Assembly: GCA_900540475.1 (NCBI GenBank)
Contig: UQGG01000005.1
Span: 62,001 to 126,000, forward strand
DNA: 64,000 nucleotides
Direction: 5' to 3'
Source of the DNA: an uncultured Robinsoniella sp.
Lineage (GTDB): Bacteria; Bacillota; Clostridia; Lachnospirales; Lachnospiraceae
In this document: in pieces, positions 33,140-42,047 of the stretch
Layout of the letters: each line of letters begins with the position of its first letter
Position numbering within the stretch: position 1 is the first letter of the stretch
Notes under the pieces: generated by a model
Databases searched by the model: none
What the model was told of the DNA's origin: nothing
The model's input: the letters and a program-made list of their open reading frames with translations, nothing else
Position numbers and translations under genes: made by a program

Positions 33140-33440
33140 ATATGTAGAGTATAGCCGTAACTTAAAGAAATTAATTTCCGAAAACCCAAATGCACAAATT
33201 ATGATAGTGGGTATTGATAAAAACGAAGATAAATATGTCTTCCAAAAAGGAGAATTTGAAATGGAGGAAATTACTTTTCTAAGCGGTAATACCTATACAT
33301 CAAAGTTTGATATGGAAGAAGATATTTATTGTGAAATGTTTGAAAAATATCCAAGTCTTAACAAATGGTTATTAGAAAAACTCATAGAAAGAAAAATCAA
33401 TAAGTTTCATTGGCAAAAAGTAATATTAATTAGTATTTAA
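33111..33440 (+). CDS. Hypothetical acidic protein
   Basis: A 109-residue protein starting at TTG 33111 after GAAGGAGGG. It has ENPNAQIMIVGIDKNEDKYV and a long helical end. No family recognised. The 5' end overlaps the previous short gene. Confidence 0.65.
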   Translation: MKETLKQENEYVEYSRNLKKLISENPNAQIMIVGIDKNEDKYVFQKGEFEMEEITFLSGNTYTSKFDMEEDIYCEMFEKYPSLNKWLLEKLIERKINKFHWQKVILISI

Positions 33441-33471
33441 AAAATAGCAACATTACAAGAAAGGGGAAAAA

Positions 33472-33648
33472 ATGAATTCATCAAAAATTCAAATAAAAAA
33501 GGTAAAAAAAATACCAGAACATATCGGGGAAATATTTTCAGTAGAAATCTTTATAGAAAATAGTCCCCCAGATACAAACCAGAATCATTGTGTATCATTC
33601 CTTGATACACTTTATTCTCAAGTAAAAGAACATATAGAAACATTTTAA
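33472..33648 (+). CDS. Small hypothetical protein
   Basis: A 58-residue protein (MNSSKIQIKKVKKIPEHIGE...) with RBS AAGAAAGGGG before ATG 33472. A beta-rich start is followed by VSFLDTLYSQVKEHIETF. It ends 2 bases before the convergent NDT/TIR-like gene. No family recognised. Confidence 0.65.
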   Translation: MNSSKIQIKKVKKIPEHIGEIFSVEIFIENSPPDTNQNHCVSFLDTLYSQVKEHIETF

Positions 33649-33650
33649 TT

Positions 33651-34346
33651 TCAAAACTTAAGAGCACCAGATTCACGTAATGATTGTATTAGTGAATTAA
33701 TTTGGTCTGGATGGGAAGTAAACTCGTTTAGGACATATTGATGCTTCTCTTCATCAGTTAAGGAACTGCTGGAGAGTTTGCTAAAAAGTATTGGATTGTC
33801 TAAAAGTAGTTGAATCATTGATTTTGTTAACATATCGTTGTGATAGACTTCCGGCGTAAAATCTACATATTTGCATAATTCCAAGAACTGGTTGTCCGGG
33901 AGATGAAAATTTTGTTTATAAAAATCAAAATGTTTTTTTAATTGTTCTGCAAGGTATTCCATGCCGCCACACTCTTGAGTTGTATAAACAACATGCCTTA
34001 AATGCGAGATATCAAATGGTACGTCAATATCCACTTTTTCACGTAGGAGTATAGTTCTTGGGCTAATTGCATGTCTAATACCAAGTTCATAAAAAACATT
34101 TGCATTTGGATAAGTAATGTCAGCTACTACATAAGTAGAATTCATAAGTTTCTTAAAAATATCATTACTTATGGAACCAGGTGAGATTTCTTCATCTGCG
34201 CGGATAACTGTTAAGGAAGGATTGGCGGATAAAAGAGCTTTTTTAATAAAGCATTCATACTTTTGTTTAAGATCTTTTTTTGTAATAGTAAAATCACCAA
34301 ATCGTTGATTTCCGATTGGCATAATAACAAAACAGGTTTCATTCAT
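33651..34346 (-). CDS. Nucleoside deoxyribosyltransferase/TIR-like domain protein, possible defence effector
   Basis: A 231-residue protein. Residues 1-135 have the pattern CFVIMPIG, a charged Y..F.KKAL helix, VIRADEEISPGSISNDIFKK, STYVVADITYPNANVFYELG and IRHAISPRTILLREK. This is the signature of a nucleoside 2-deoxyribosyltransferase-like / TIR-like Rossmann domain (PF05014-related), with the conserved Glu in NVFYELGIRHA as probable catalytic residue. The remaining 95 residues are helical and unknown. Such domains occur in antiphage systems that degrade nucleotides or NAD. It is the only rightward-operon-opposed gene in this part of the ICE, has its own RBS (AAAGGAGAAAATA), and has no reverse transcriptase or sensor partner nearby, so a defence role is inferred. 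Confidence 0.72.
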   Translation of the reverse strand: MNETCFVIMPIGNQRFGDFTITKKDLKQKYECFIKKALLSANPSLTVIRADEEISPGSISNDIFKKLMNSTYVVADITYPNANVFYELGIRHAISPRTILLREKVDIDVPFDISHLRHVVYTTQECGGMEYLAEQLKKHFDFYKQNFHLPDNQFLELCKYVDFTPEVYHNDMLTKSMIQLLLDNPILFSKLSSSSLTDEEKHQYVLNEFTSHPDQINSLIQSLRESGALKF

Positions 34347-34448
34347 AGTATTTTCTCCTTTGCATATTAAAGCATACTTAGATTATAACAAAAAAGGATG
34401 AAAATACAATAATTATAAAAAAATTATGAGATTAAAGGAAGGAAAAAA

Positions 34449-34643
34449 ATGAAAAGTCTTAGTACGCTAGAGGGAAACGATGAACGTATATTCAAACAAG
34501 AAATTTTGTTTAGGACAAATGGAATGAAATTAAAAGTAAAGATTAGAATACAGAATAAAGATAATGCTACTGACAAGCAGTTTATAATAGGAGTTTTGGA
34601 TAAATTGTATATGGAAGCAATACAGGAGTACTTAACCTTATAA
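34449..34643 (+). CDS. Small hypothetical protein
   Basis: A 64-residue protein (MKSLSTLEGNDERIFKQEIL...) with RBS AAGGAAGGA before ATG 34449. A beta strand pair LKVKIRIQNK is followed by a helix VLDKLYMEAIQEYL. No family recognised. Confidence 0.65.
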   Translation: MKSLSTLEGNDERIFKQEILFRTNGMKLKVKIRIQNKDNATDKQFIIGVLDKLYMEAIQEYLTL

Positions 34644-34703
34644 TTTTATGAAAATCTATATCTGAATATAGGATTATAAGATAGTTATATGAAATAAACA
34701 GAC

Positions 34704-34761
34704 GGGTTTATTAAAGTAGTCATAAATAGTTGCTTTGGCAAAAAGATTAAAGAATAAACCC
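34704..34761 (+). repeat. Inverted repeat upstream of ssb
   Basis: GGGTTTATT (34704-34712) and AATAAACCC (34753-34761) are exact reverse complements around a 40-base loop, just before the SSB gene. It could form an mRNA leader structure or serve as a protein site. Confidence 0.6.
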
Positions 34762-34805
34762 CAAACTGTATTTAACAAATAATGTAACAAGAAAGGGGCA
34801 GTAAA

Positions 34806-35213
34806 ATGAACAAAGTAGTATTAATTGGAAGGCTGACAAGGGATCCGGAGATAAGGTATTCATCCGGAGAAAATAGTATTGCAGTGGGACGTTATACACT
34901 GGCGGTAGATCGTAAGTTTAAACAGGGAGAGGATAAGCAGGCTGATTTTATTCGGTGTGTGGTATTTGGGAAAATGGCAGAATTTGCAGAAAAATACCTG
35001 CGCCAGGGGATTAAGATTGCCGTTACGGGACATATACAGACAGGCAGTTATACCAATAAAGACGGGCAGAAAATTTATACAACAGACATTATCGCAGAAG
35101 AACAGGAATTTGTGGAAAGAAAACAAGATCAGCATCCCCCTCAGACACCTGTAAACGGGGATGGTTTTATGAACATACCAGATGGTCTTGATGAAGAACT
35201 TCCATTCAATTAG
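34806..35213 (+). CDS. ssb: Single-stranded DNA-binding protein
   Basis: A 135-residue OB-fold SSB: MNKVVLIGRLTRDPEIRYSS, FIRCVVFGKMAEFAEKYLRQGIKI (split) and VTGHIQTGSYTNKDGQKIYT, with an acidic tail ending DGLDEELPFN, the conserved partner-binding tip. RBS AAGAAAGGGG before ATG 34806. As an ICE-borne copy it probably protects the transferred or replicating single strand. Confidence 0.96.
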   Translation: MNKVVLIGRLTRDPEIRYSSGENSIAVGRYTLAVDRKFKQGEDKQADFIRCVVFGKMAEFAEKYLRQGIKIAVTGHIQTGSYTNKDGQKIYTTDIIAEEQEFVERKQDQHPPQTPVNGDGFMNIPDGLDEELPFN

Positions 35214-35234
35214 TAGAAACAGAAAAGGCATATT

Positions 35235-35873
35235 ATGTATTTGATAACGGAAAACGATATAAAATTTGTACTGTCACAGCGGGAAAAACTGGTTTGTAAA
35301 ATACATAATGAGGAAAAAGAGTTGCTCCTGCGGATTGAAAGTGAAACACGGAGGATGGACGAGCTACAGAGGGAACTCATTACAGCAAAGTCACTCCGTG
35401 GAAAGGTCCTTACGGACTGCCCCATAACACCATCCAGTCATGAGGATGATTATATGTTGTCCATGCTGGAAGACTCAGAAAAATTAAGAAGGCAGTATAT
35501 GAAAGGAATGCATGAGCAATTTGTGGCTCTGGTGCAGCAAGAGGAAATGGTTCAGAGGATCATTTTCTGTTATGAAACATTGGTGGGGGAAACAAAGGAA
35601 ATCCTGGAAGCATTTTTTATAAGGAAAGAAAAATGGGATTATATAGAAAGCCGTTTCAAAGTCAGCCACCGTACCCTGGTAGATAAAAGAAGGAATGCAA
35701 TAGAGGCACTTATGGACCTTTATCACAGGGACATTACAATTGAAGAATTGGGAAGAATGAAAAATGGCATGGAGGAAGGCCGGAAGATAAGCAGGCGGAT
35801 GAAAAAAAGAAGTATTGGTGATAAAAATTTGGAAGGACAGTTGAATTTATTTGATTGTGGGAAGGGACCGTAA
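35235..35873 (+). CDS. Sigma-region-4-like helix-turn-helix protein
   Basis: A 212-residue protein with a coiled coil over about the first 100 residues and a C-terminal segment resembling sigma-70 region 4 or ArpU-like phage regulators: LVGETKEILEAFFIRKEKWD then YIESRFKVSHRTLVDKRRNA. It is likely DNA-binding and may regulate late element genes. RBS AAAAGGCATATT is weak; ATG 35235 is 21 bases after ssb. Confidence 0.6.
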   Translation: MYLITENDIKFVLSQREKLVCKIHNEEKELLLRIESETRRMDELQRELITAKSLRGKVLTDCPITPSSHEDDYMLSMLEDSEKLRRQYMKGMHEQFVALVQQEEMVQRIIFCYETLVGETKEILEAFFIRKEKWDYIESRFKVSHRTLVDKRRNAIEALMDLYHRDITIEELGRMKNGMEEGRKISRRMKKRSIGDKNLEGQLNLFDCGKGP

Positions 35874-35934
35874 TCACAGTATTAGAAATGGAGCGGATAC
35901 ATTTAGATCTAGGAAAGGATAAAAAGGATAAGAC

Positions 35935-36864
35935 ATGAAAAATGTAAAGAAAGATATGGTAATCGGCATTGACCACGGTTACGGCTATATGAAGACTGCG
36001 CATTCAATTATGAAGAGCGGAGTGAAGGAACTGCCTGTAGAACCTCCTTTTTCACATAACATCATCGAACTAGAGGGAAAATATTATGCAGTGGGGCAGT
36101 ATATACAAAAACACAGGGCTGTCAAAACAGATACCCAGGATTACTATATATTAACGTTGGCTGCTATCAGTGAAGAATTGAAAAGGCAGCCAAACCTGAA
36201 GTGCGCAGAAATTGTGATAGCCGCCGGGTTACCGTATTCTTATTTCAGCAGCCAGAAGAATGAATTTAAAAAATATCTCCTTCAAAATAATACAATAAAA
36301 TATAAATATGAAGGGATATTGTATGAGGTTGCAATTAAGGATGCGTATGTATTCCCGCAAGGTTTCCCTATCATTGCCCAAGAACTGGAAGCAATGAAAG
36401 GAAGGGTATGTGTGGTAGATGTGGGGAGCGGGACACTGGATATATTAACGTTCCAGGACAGCCAGGCCCAGCATGAGGGCTGCTTTTCTGTAAATGGCGG
36501 GATTAATTATTGCGTGGAACAGATCCAGAAAGAATTTCTAGCGAAATACCAGACAGAACCGGGGGAAGACATGATACAGGATTACCTCCGGGGGATTCAG
36601 AATTCATCCATTGATAAGGAATATTACCGGTTTATGGATCAGATGGTCAAATTTTATGTTGCCAACAATATTTTTGGCGAACTATCAGCGAAAGGCATTA
36701 ATCTGGCATTCACTTCCATGGTTATCTGTGGAGGGGGAACCTCGCTTGTAAAGCGGTATGGGCAGGGCATTTATCTGCCGCAATCTACCAGGTTTATAGA
36801 AAATATCCATGCTAATGCGCAGGGATATGAGTATTTGTGCAAAGGGATTTTAAATGGAAGATAA
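35935..36864 (+). CDS. ParM/StbA-like actin segregation protein
   Basis: A 309-residue actin-fold ATPase of the ParM/Alp type that would form filaments to move DNA copies apart. Phosphate-1 motif IGIDHGYGYMKTA, phosphate-2 motif CVVDVGSGTLDILTF, and the adenosine motif VICGGGTSLVKRYG are all present. RBS AGGAAAGGATAAAAAGG. The next gene overlaps its end closely. A parR-like partner could be the next gene or the RHH protein at 43602. Its presence suggests that the ICE spends time as a replicating plasmid. Confidence 0.88.
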   Translation: MKNVKKDMVIGIDHGYGYMKTAHSIMKSGVKELPVEPPFSHNIIELEGKYYAVGQYIQKHRAVKTDTQDYYILTLAAISEELKRQPNLKCAEIVIAAGLPYSYFSSQKNEFKKYLLQNNTIKYKYEGILYEVAIKDAYVFPQGFPIIAQELEAMKGRVCVVDVGSGTLDILTFQDSQAQHEGCFSVNGGINYCVEQIQKEFLAKYQTEPGEDMIQDYLRGIQNSSIDKEYYRFMDQMVKFYVANNIFGELSAKGINLAFTSMVICGGGTSLVKRYGQGIYLPQSTRFIENIHANAQGYEYLCKGILNGR

Positions 36865-36875
36865 AGGGGGAATTG

Positions 36876-37154
36876 GTGTTGGAAATAAAGGGAAAAACTG
36901 TATTTGCAAAGGACTTGTCTCAGGTGGATCTATCTTGTATAGAGGTACCGCTTATAGCTGTGTTCCGGAAACCGGAAGATTTACCAGAGGGATGCGTAGC
37001 AAGGCTGTTTGATGGGGAAAAAGCAACGGATACCGCTATTATGAGGAAAACAATTGAAGAGCTGCGTGTAGAAATACACGCTGTCTGCCCTTGGATGATA
37101 CCAATGCAACGGGGAAGGGACGATGTGGAAAGCCTGGTTGAGGTATGGTTTTGA
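36876..37154 (+). CDS. Hypothetical protein downstream of parM
   Basis: A 92-residue protein with VFAKDLSQVDLSCIEVPLIA and a helical C-terminus. The start is GTG 36876 or TTG 36879 after AAAGGGGGAA; an in-frame start at 36837 lies inside parM. Tight coupling with parM suggests a partner role, but no RHH pattern is visible. Confidence 0.6.
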   Translation: MLEIKGKTVFAKDLSQVDLSCIEVPLIAVFRKPEDLPEGCVARLFDGEKATDTAIMRKTIEELRVEIHAVCPWMIPMQRGRDDVESLVEVWF

Positions 37155-37280
37155 ATAAGTGGGAAAAAGTACTGACGGTTATAGATATTCCAGGTGTCTC
37201 AGGGATGAAATGGGATTAACCCGGCAGTCATCAGGAAAGTATCGGATATGATTAAAAGTTAAATAAAGAAAGGGAAAACT

Positions 37281-37907
37281 ATGGAAGAAAATAAAAAGAA
37301 TGGATCCAATCATGTTTCAATATCCGGGAATATTATATCCGGTCCGGTTTTCAGCCATGAGGTATTTGGAGAAATGATTTACCTGATGGAAGTACAGATA
37401 AAAAGAAACAGTGGTTATCCAGACATAATACCGGTGCTGGCACCAGAAGGCATGACTGGCGTTATACGTGGATGTCACGGGGAGCACATACAAGTGGTAG
37501 GGCAGTACCGTTCTTATAATAAACATGAAGAAAAAAGAAGCCGGCTGGTGTTATCCGTTTTTGCCAATGAAATATACCCGGCAGAAGATTATGGTAGTGG
37601 GATGTATAATCGAATATTTATGGATGGATTTATCTGTAAGCAGCCGGTTTACCGGGTAACGCCAAATGGAAAAGAGATCACGGACGTCATGTTGGCGGTT
37701 AACCGCCCATACCATAAATCTGATTATATCCCCTGCATCTGTTGGGGGAAAAATGCCAGGGCTGCATCCCGTTTCCATATTGGGGAGCATGTACAGGCCT
37801 GGGGACGGATCCAGAGCAGGGAGTATGTGAAAAAACGGGAAGGTTTGCCAGAAGAAATAAAGACTGCATATGAAGTTTCCATAGATGATATGATTCCTAT
37901 CGAGTAA
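37281..37907 (+). CDS. Tandem OB-fold single-stranded DNA-binding-like protein
   Basis: A 208-residue protein with two OB-fold-like halves. The first contains VSISGNIISGPVFSHEVFGE and the second RIFMDGFICKQPVYRVTPNG, DVMLAVNRPYHKSDYIPCIC, WGKNARAASRFHIGEHVQAW, the SSB/PriB pattern. It is likely a second, specialised SSB of the element. RBS AAGAAAGGGAAAA before ATG 37281. Confidence 0.75.
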   Translation: MEENKKNGSNHVSISGNIISGPVFSHEVFGEMIYLMEVQIKRNSGYPDIIPVLAPEGMTGVIRGCHGEHIQVVGQYRSYNKHEEKRSRLVLSVFANEIYPAEDYGSGMYNRIFMDGFICKQPVYRVTPNGKEITDVMLAVNRPYHKSDYIPCICWGKNARAASRFHIGEHVQAWGRIQSREYVKKREGLPEEIKTAYEVSIDDMIPIE

Positions 37908-37991
37908 CAACCGGATTATCTGGCGGAAGTGCCACCGGTTTGAAGATTATGTTGCATAATATGACTGGAAAAGTATCCGGTTAAAGATAAA

Positions 37992-38600
37992 ATGAAAGCG
38001 GGGTTTAAAAGGATGGGATATGGGTATACAGCCATTGTTATTTTTGCCATTATTTTTGTTATTTTAGGAATAGTTATTAGGCTGACAGGGATTTATTTGG
38101 CCATTGATTATGAGGACTTGGGATTATTTGCAAAACTGGCAGTTATATTAATAGTATTTATATGCCTTTTTGGATATATGAAGGATCGCTCTTCCTCCAT
38201 ATATCCAGTAGAAAAAGAAATAGTGGAAACCTATACCTTGAAAGCAATGGGGGTTGCCCAATCACAAAATCTGCAGGGCAGTGCCATATTTCCTTTCGCT
38301 TATGTTTCGATGGAAACAAGTGATTATTATTCTGTAATGCTTCAGGATAAAGATGGGGGATACCGGAAAAATAAATATCCGGTAGTAAATACTAAAATAT
38401 ATGAGGTTACTGACAATTATCGTGTAGAAGAAATAATAACCATGAGATATAACATGAAAGATGAGAAGAAAATGAAATGGTTCCCACCAAGAGAAATACA
38501 GGAAGAAGCTTATGTGATATATAAAAGTGAAACCGGCAAAAGAAACTATAAAATTTATATTCCTGAGGGGAGTATTATTGAAAATTATAATCCAATGTAA
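37992..38600 (+). CDS. Membrane protein of unknown function
   Basis: A 202-residue protein with two membrane helices near the N-terminus (TAIVIFAIIFVILGIVIRLT and LFAKLAVILIVFICLFGYMK) and a beta-rich soluble domain facing the cytosol or outside. No family recognised. No strong RBS is found before ATG 37992; AAAGATAAAATG is weak. Confidence 0.65.
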   Translation: MKAGFKRMGYGYTAIVIFAIIFVILGIVIRLTGIYLAIDYEDLGLFAKLAVILIVFICLFGYMKDRSSSIYPVEKEIVETYTLKAMGVAQSQNLQGSAIFPFAYVSMETSDYYSVMLQDKDGGYRKNKYPVVNTKIYEVTDNYRVEEIITMRYNMKDEKKMKWFPPREIQEEAYVIYKSETGKRNYKIYIPEGSIIENYNPM

Positions 38601-38638
38601 GTGAAAAAGAAAGGTTATCGTAAAGGAACTTTTGAAAA

Positions 38639-40378
38639 ATGAAGACACCAATAATATTTGATAAACAGCATTACATACAGCAGATGCAATATGTGTGCGC
38701 TTGTATCATGGCTGGAAGCGCTCATGGCCTGTGGGAAATCATCATTGACAATTTTGCTGGCGGGGGCGGTGCCAGTACGGGGATTGAGATGGCAACTGGA
38801 TACAGTGTATATGCGGCTATCAATCATGACCCAGAAGCCATCAGGATGCATATGGCTAATCATCCATCAACACGTCATTATTGCGAATCGGTATGGGATG
38901 TGAATCCGTTGGAAGTATGTGCTGGACATCCGGTTGGGCTTGCCTGGTTTTCACCGGACTGCAAACATTTCAGCAAAGCCAAGGGTGGGAAACCGAAGGA
39001 CAAGACGATCCGTGGGCTTGCCTGGGTGGCACTGCGATGGGCTGGACTTGTCCGCCCCAGAGTAATCATGTTGGAAAATGTAGAGGAATTCAAGGATTGG
39101 GGTCCGTTGAATCGCAGACATAGACCAATAAAGGCAAAGAAGGGCGTTACCTTTAAACAGTTTGTAAAACAGTTTATAGATCTGGGATATACAGTTGAGT
39201 ACCGGGAGCTGGTGGCTGCAGATTACGGTGTGCCAACCACGAGAAAAAGGTTCTTCCTAATAGCCAGATGTGATGGACAGGAAACCATCTGGCCACAGAG
39301 GACCCATGCACCGGTGGAAAGTGATGATGTTAAGCGGGGGCTGTGCAAGCCGTATCTGGGAGCTTATACTCAGATTGATTTCAATAGGCCATGCCCTTCC
39401 ATTTTTGCCACAAAAGGAGAGATACTGGAAGAATATGGAACGAAGGCTGTGCGCCCGTTGGCAGAAAACACTATGAGACGGATTTACAAGGGGCTTCATA
39501 AGTTTGTTCTGGAGAATCAGGAACCGTTCATTATTCAAGTAAACCATGGAGGGGAGCGGCGACCGCAGGACATAAGAGATCCAATGCCCACGATTACATC
39601 AAAGCATGGTTTCGGCATTGTAAATCCATATATTCTACCTACAGAAAATGGAGAGCTGGAAGGGCAACAGCCCGGAATATTGGCCCCTACGTTGATTCAG
39701 TACCATTCAGAAACTGCCAAGGGTGCCGTGAGAGGCCAGAATTTATCTCAGCCTATTTTAACACTTGATGGTTCAAATCGGTATGGGCTGGTCAGTACAT
39801 TTCTCAGCACATTTTATAGTAATAATACCGGGAAGGAAGTGATTGATCCACTTCAAACTGTAACAGCAGGAGGGCAGCACAGTGCATTATGTGCCGCATA
39901 TATCATGCAACAGAAGGGGCAATCGATAGGTACGAGTCTTCTGAAACCAGCGAACACAATTACATCTGTGAATCATATGGCGGAGGTTAGGGCATTCCTT
40001 ATCAAATATTATGGGAATGGAACTGGGCAGGATATTTCCAAACCGCTGGATACTGTCACCGGGGTTGACCGGTTTGGGTTGGTCCAGATTCAAGGAGTAG
40101 ATTACCAGATTGTTGATATAGGTCTTAGGATGCTTGATCCAGATGAACTTTATGGATGCATGGGGTTCCCGAAGGATTATATTATAGACCGGGATTGCGG
40201 CGGGAAGGAGATAAAGCGGGCAGAGCAGGTCCGGAAATGCGGAAATGCGGTATCTCCGCCAATCCCATCGGCATTAGTTAGCGCAAATCTTCCCGAACTC
40301 TGTACCGGAAAAAGAATGCCGATCTGCCGGCTGGACAGGCTTAAAGAAGAAAAAACTGGACAGATCAAATTTGCATAA
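38639..40378 (+). CDS. DNA (cytosine-5-)-methyltransferase, orphan
   Basis: A 579-residue C5-cytosine methyltransferase. Motif I is IIDNFAGGGGASTGIEMATG, motif IV WFSPDCKHFSKAKGG with catalytic Cys in SPDC, motif VI MLENVEEFKDWG, motif VIII-like DYGVPTTRKRFFLIAR, and motif X RKCGNAVSPPIPSALV. Between motifs VIII and X lies a long region with three repeated units (FIIQVNHGGERRPQ..., FLSTFYSNNTGKEVIDPLQT, FLIKYYGNGTGQDISKPLDT), typical of phage and ICE methyltransferases. No endonuclease is adjacent, so it probably protects the element from host restriction. The start could be ATG 38639 or ATG 38708. Confidence 0.93.
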   Translation: MKTPIIFDKQHYIQQMQYVCACIMAGSAHGLWEIIIDNFAGGGGASTGIEMATGYSVYAAINHDPEAIRMHMANHPSTRHYCESVWDVNPLEVCAGHPVGLAWFSPDCKHFSKAKGGKPKDKTIRGLAWVALRWAGLVRPRVIMLENVEEFKDWGPLNRRHRPIKAKKGVTFKQFVKQFIDLGYTVEYRELVAADYGVPTTRKRFFLIARCDGQETIWPQRTHAPVESDDVKRGLCKPYLGAYTQIDFNRPCPSIFATKGEILEEYGTKAVRPLAENTMRRIYKGLHKFVLENQEPFIIQVNHGGERRPQDIRDPMPTITSKHGFGIVNPYILPTENGELEGQQPGILAPTLIQYHSETAKGAVRGQNLSQPILTLDGSNRYGLVSTFLSTFYSNNTGKEVIDPLQTVTAGGQHSALCAAYIMQQKGQSIGTSLLKPANTITSVNHMAEVRAFLIKYYGNGTGQDISKPLDTVTGVDRFGLVQIQGVDYQIVDIGLRMLDPDELYGCMGFPKDYIIDRDCGGKEIKRAEQVRKCGNAVSPPIPSALVSANLPELCTGKRMPICRLDRLKEEKTGQIKFA

Positions 40379-40416
40379 TTAACAACGACATTTTAAATAA
40401 TTTGTGGAGGCGAATT

Positions 40417-40920
40417 GTGGATAAAGATAGCAAAAAAGAGATAGATTCATTTTTACTAAAATGTGAAAAGTATTTGAAAAATGAAGGGAAAGATTCTTTC
40501 AGTTTTATATTTGTACTTACAAAGCCAATTAATGAAGGTCTGGAAATTTATACAATGGCTGTAGACAGATCTTGGGATGAGGTTGTATTTTTTCAAAATC
40601 ACAATACTTTTGCGAAGGAAATGTCAAGTAACCTTTGTAATTGTTATGAAGATATCTTATTGTTTTTAACGAATGGATTTAGAATTGAACGTATGTCTTC
40701 AGATGCACATTATTGGATTTGGAATGAAATCTCGGTGTTTTCATTAGAAGATATAAAAGAAGTGAAAAAAGGAGTACGGAAATATATAAATTATTGCACT
40801 AAAAATAAAATAACAAAGCAATTGATCGAAGACAAGATGGGGCTGGAAACACCAGATATTGATGCAATAAAAATGGTCTTAGATAAAAAGTCATTGAAAA
40901 ACTTAAATAAATGTAAGTAA
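40417..40920 (+). CDS. Hypothetical protein
   Basis: A 167-residue protein beginning at GTG 40417 six bases after TGGAGG (an in-frame TTG at 40402 precedes the RBS). It contains DSFSFIFVLTKPINEGLEIY and SDAHYWIWNEISVFSLEDIK. Alpha/beta fold expected; no family recognised. Confidence 0.65.
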   Translation: MDKDSKKEIDSFLLKCEKYLKNEGKDSFSFIFVLTKPINEGLEIYTMAVDRSWDEVVFFQNHNTFAKEMSSNLCNCYEDILLFLTNGFRIERMSSDAHYWIWNEISVFSLEDIKEVKKGVRKYINYCTKNKITKQLIEDKMGLETPDIDAIKMVLDKKSLKNLNKCK

Positions 40921-41078
40921 TGACTTAAATTATTTGTAAGTTTGCAAGTGGAGAGACAAATGATTTGCCTTTATTGGATGCGCCTACAATTGGTTAAATA
41001 GGTGGTTTTTATAAACGTTAATTCCAGTTTACATTGAGGAAAAGCAAATGCTTAAAAAATAGTGTTGGAGGATTTAAA

Positions 41079-41345
41079 ATGGCAGGAATTCAACTAAACA
41101 ACAGCATTGGATATGCAGATCATCTGAAAATTATTTTCGGAGAAAAGTGTATCCATAAAATACTTAGAAGTGACAGGTGCTTAAATATTACGTTCCAGGA
41201 AGTACTGCATACAGCAAAAGAGAATGGCTTTCGAGAAGGAGTTATCCTATTGATCGCGGAAAACCCGTTCAGTGGGAAAATATACCGGTATGGCAACGAT
41301 GGAGCTTGTTGGGAGGAACATGGAACTACCAGAGGGTATGTGTAG
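41079..41345 (+). CDS. Hypothetical small protein
   Basis: An 88-residue protein with the start at ATG 41079 after TTGGAGGA. It contains FQEVLHTAKENGFREGVILL and IYRYGNDGACWEEHGTTRGY; this looks like a small phage- or ICE-type protein, function unknown. Confidence 0.7.
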   Translation: MAGIQLNNSIGYADHLKIIFGEKCIHKILRSDRCLNITFQEVLHTAKENGFREGVILLIAENPFSGKIYRYGNDGACWEEHGTTRGYV

Positions 41346-41390
41346 TCCAATAGTGAAACTATTAGAAAGAAATTAAAGGAGGAAAACGTT

Positions 41391-41600
41391 ATGACAACAG
41401 GTACAGTGGATTGTCAACCATTAGATTTTCTAATTATGTATAAGCGGAAGGATGAAAATACGATAAATACTTGGACGATAGGGTTAGGTGCATTACAAGT
41501 TGATTACAAACAAATGAGGCAGGATAAAAATGTTGAAATAGTAGGTGTATATAAAAAACTTAATGTGGATGAAATATTGGATGTTATTCTTAGCATATAA
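41391..41600 (+). CDS. Hypothetical small protein
   Basis: A 69-residue protein (MTTGTVDCQPLDFLIMYKRK...) with the strong RBS AAAGGAGGAAAACGTT before ATG 41391. No family recognised. Confidence 0.65.
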   Translation: MTTGTVDCQPLDFLIMYKRKDENTINTWTIGLGALQVDYKQMRQDKNVEIVGVYKKLNVDEILDVILSI

Positions 41601-41675
41601 CATATTAATACATAATAAGTACAGGATGTAGCGTAATGGAATATAGCCAATAAATCTTGGAAATGAGGTAATGAA

Positions 41676-41813
41676 ATGATTTGGAGTAGGTTTTTTTCTT
41701 ATATGATATGGGATGTTATTCTCCCAGGCTATCTTTTTGGATTCTGTCTTTTATCATCAGTGACACTTGCTATATTTTTTATATACTTATTTCAAAAAAG
41801 GAAAAAAAAATAG
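41676..41813 (+). CDS. Short single-pass membrane protein
   Basis: A 45-residue frame with one hydrophobic helix (YLFGFCLLSSVTLAIFFIYL) and a Lys-rich tail. RBS GAGG stands 9 bases upstream of ATG 41676. A second 29-codon frame (GTG 41813) overlaps its stop codon, without RBS, and is not called. No function recognised. Confidence 0.5.
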   Translation: MIWSRFFSYMIWDVILPGYLFGFCLLSSVTLAIFFIYLFQKRKKK

Positions 41814-42047
41814 TGAACAGAAATAGTTACTGGAGGGCAGAAACCTGGAAAAAAAGCAGGATAGTACGCTCACGACCATATAAACGGGTGCAGCATGTAT
41901 AACTGCTAAAAAACATTGAGGTTATGATATAGTCCAGCAAAATGGTAACATGAGATCAGGAATTAAAACAGAAAGGTAGATTTACCCCAGCGGGAGCTGA
42001 TAAAAGAGCTCCTGCGCCCGGAGTATGCGTCAGGAAAGGATCAACAT

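Noticed and set aside
33651..34346. Retron effector with reverse transcriptase
   Set aside because: No reverse transcriptase or msr/msd-like inverted repeats were found next to the gene.
41813..41902. 29-codon ORF overlapping the 45-residue membrane protein
   Set aside because: No RBS at a useful distance and no recognisable features.
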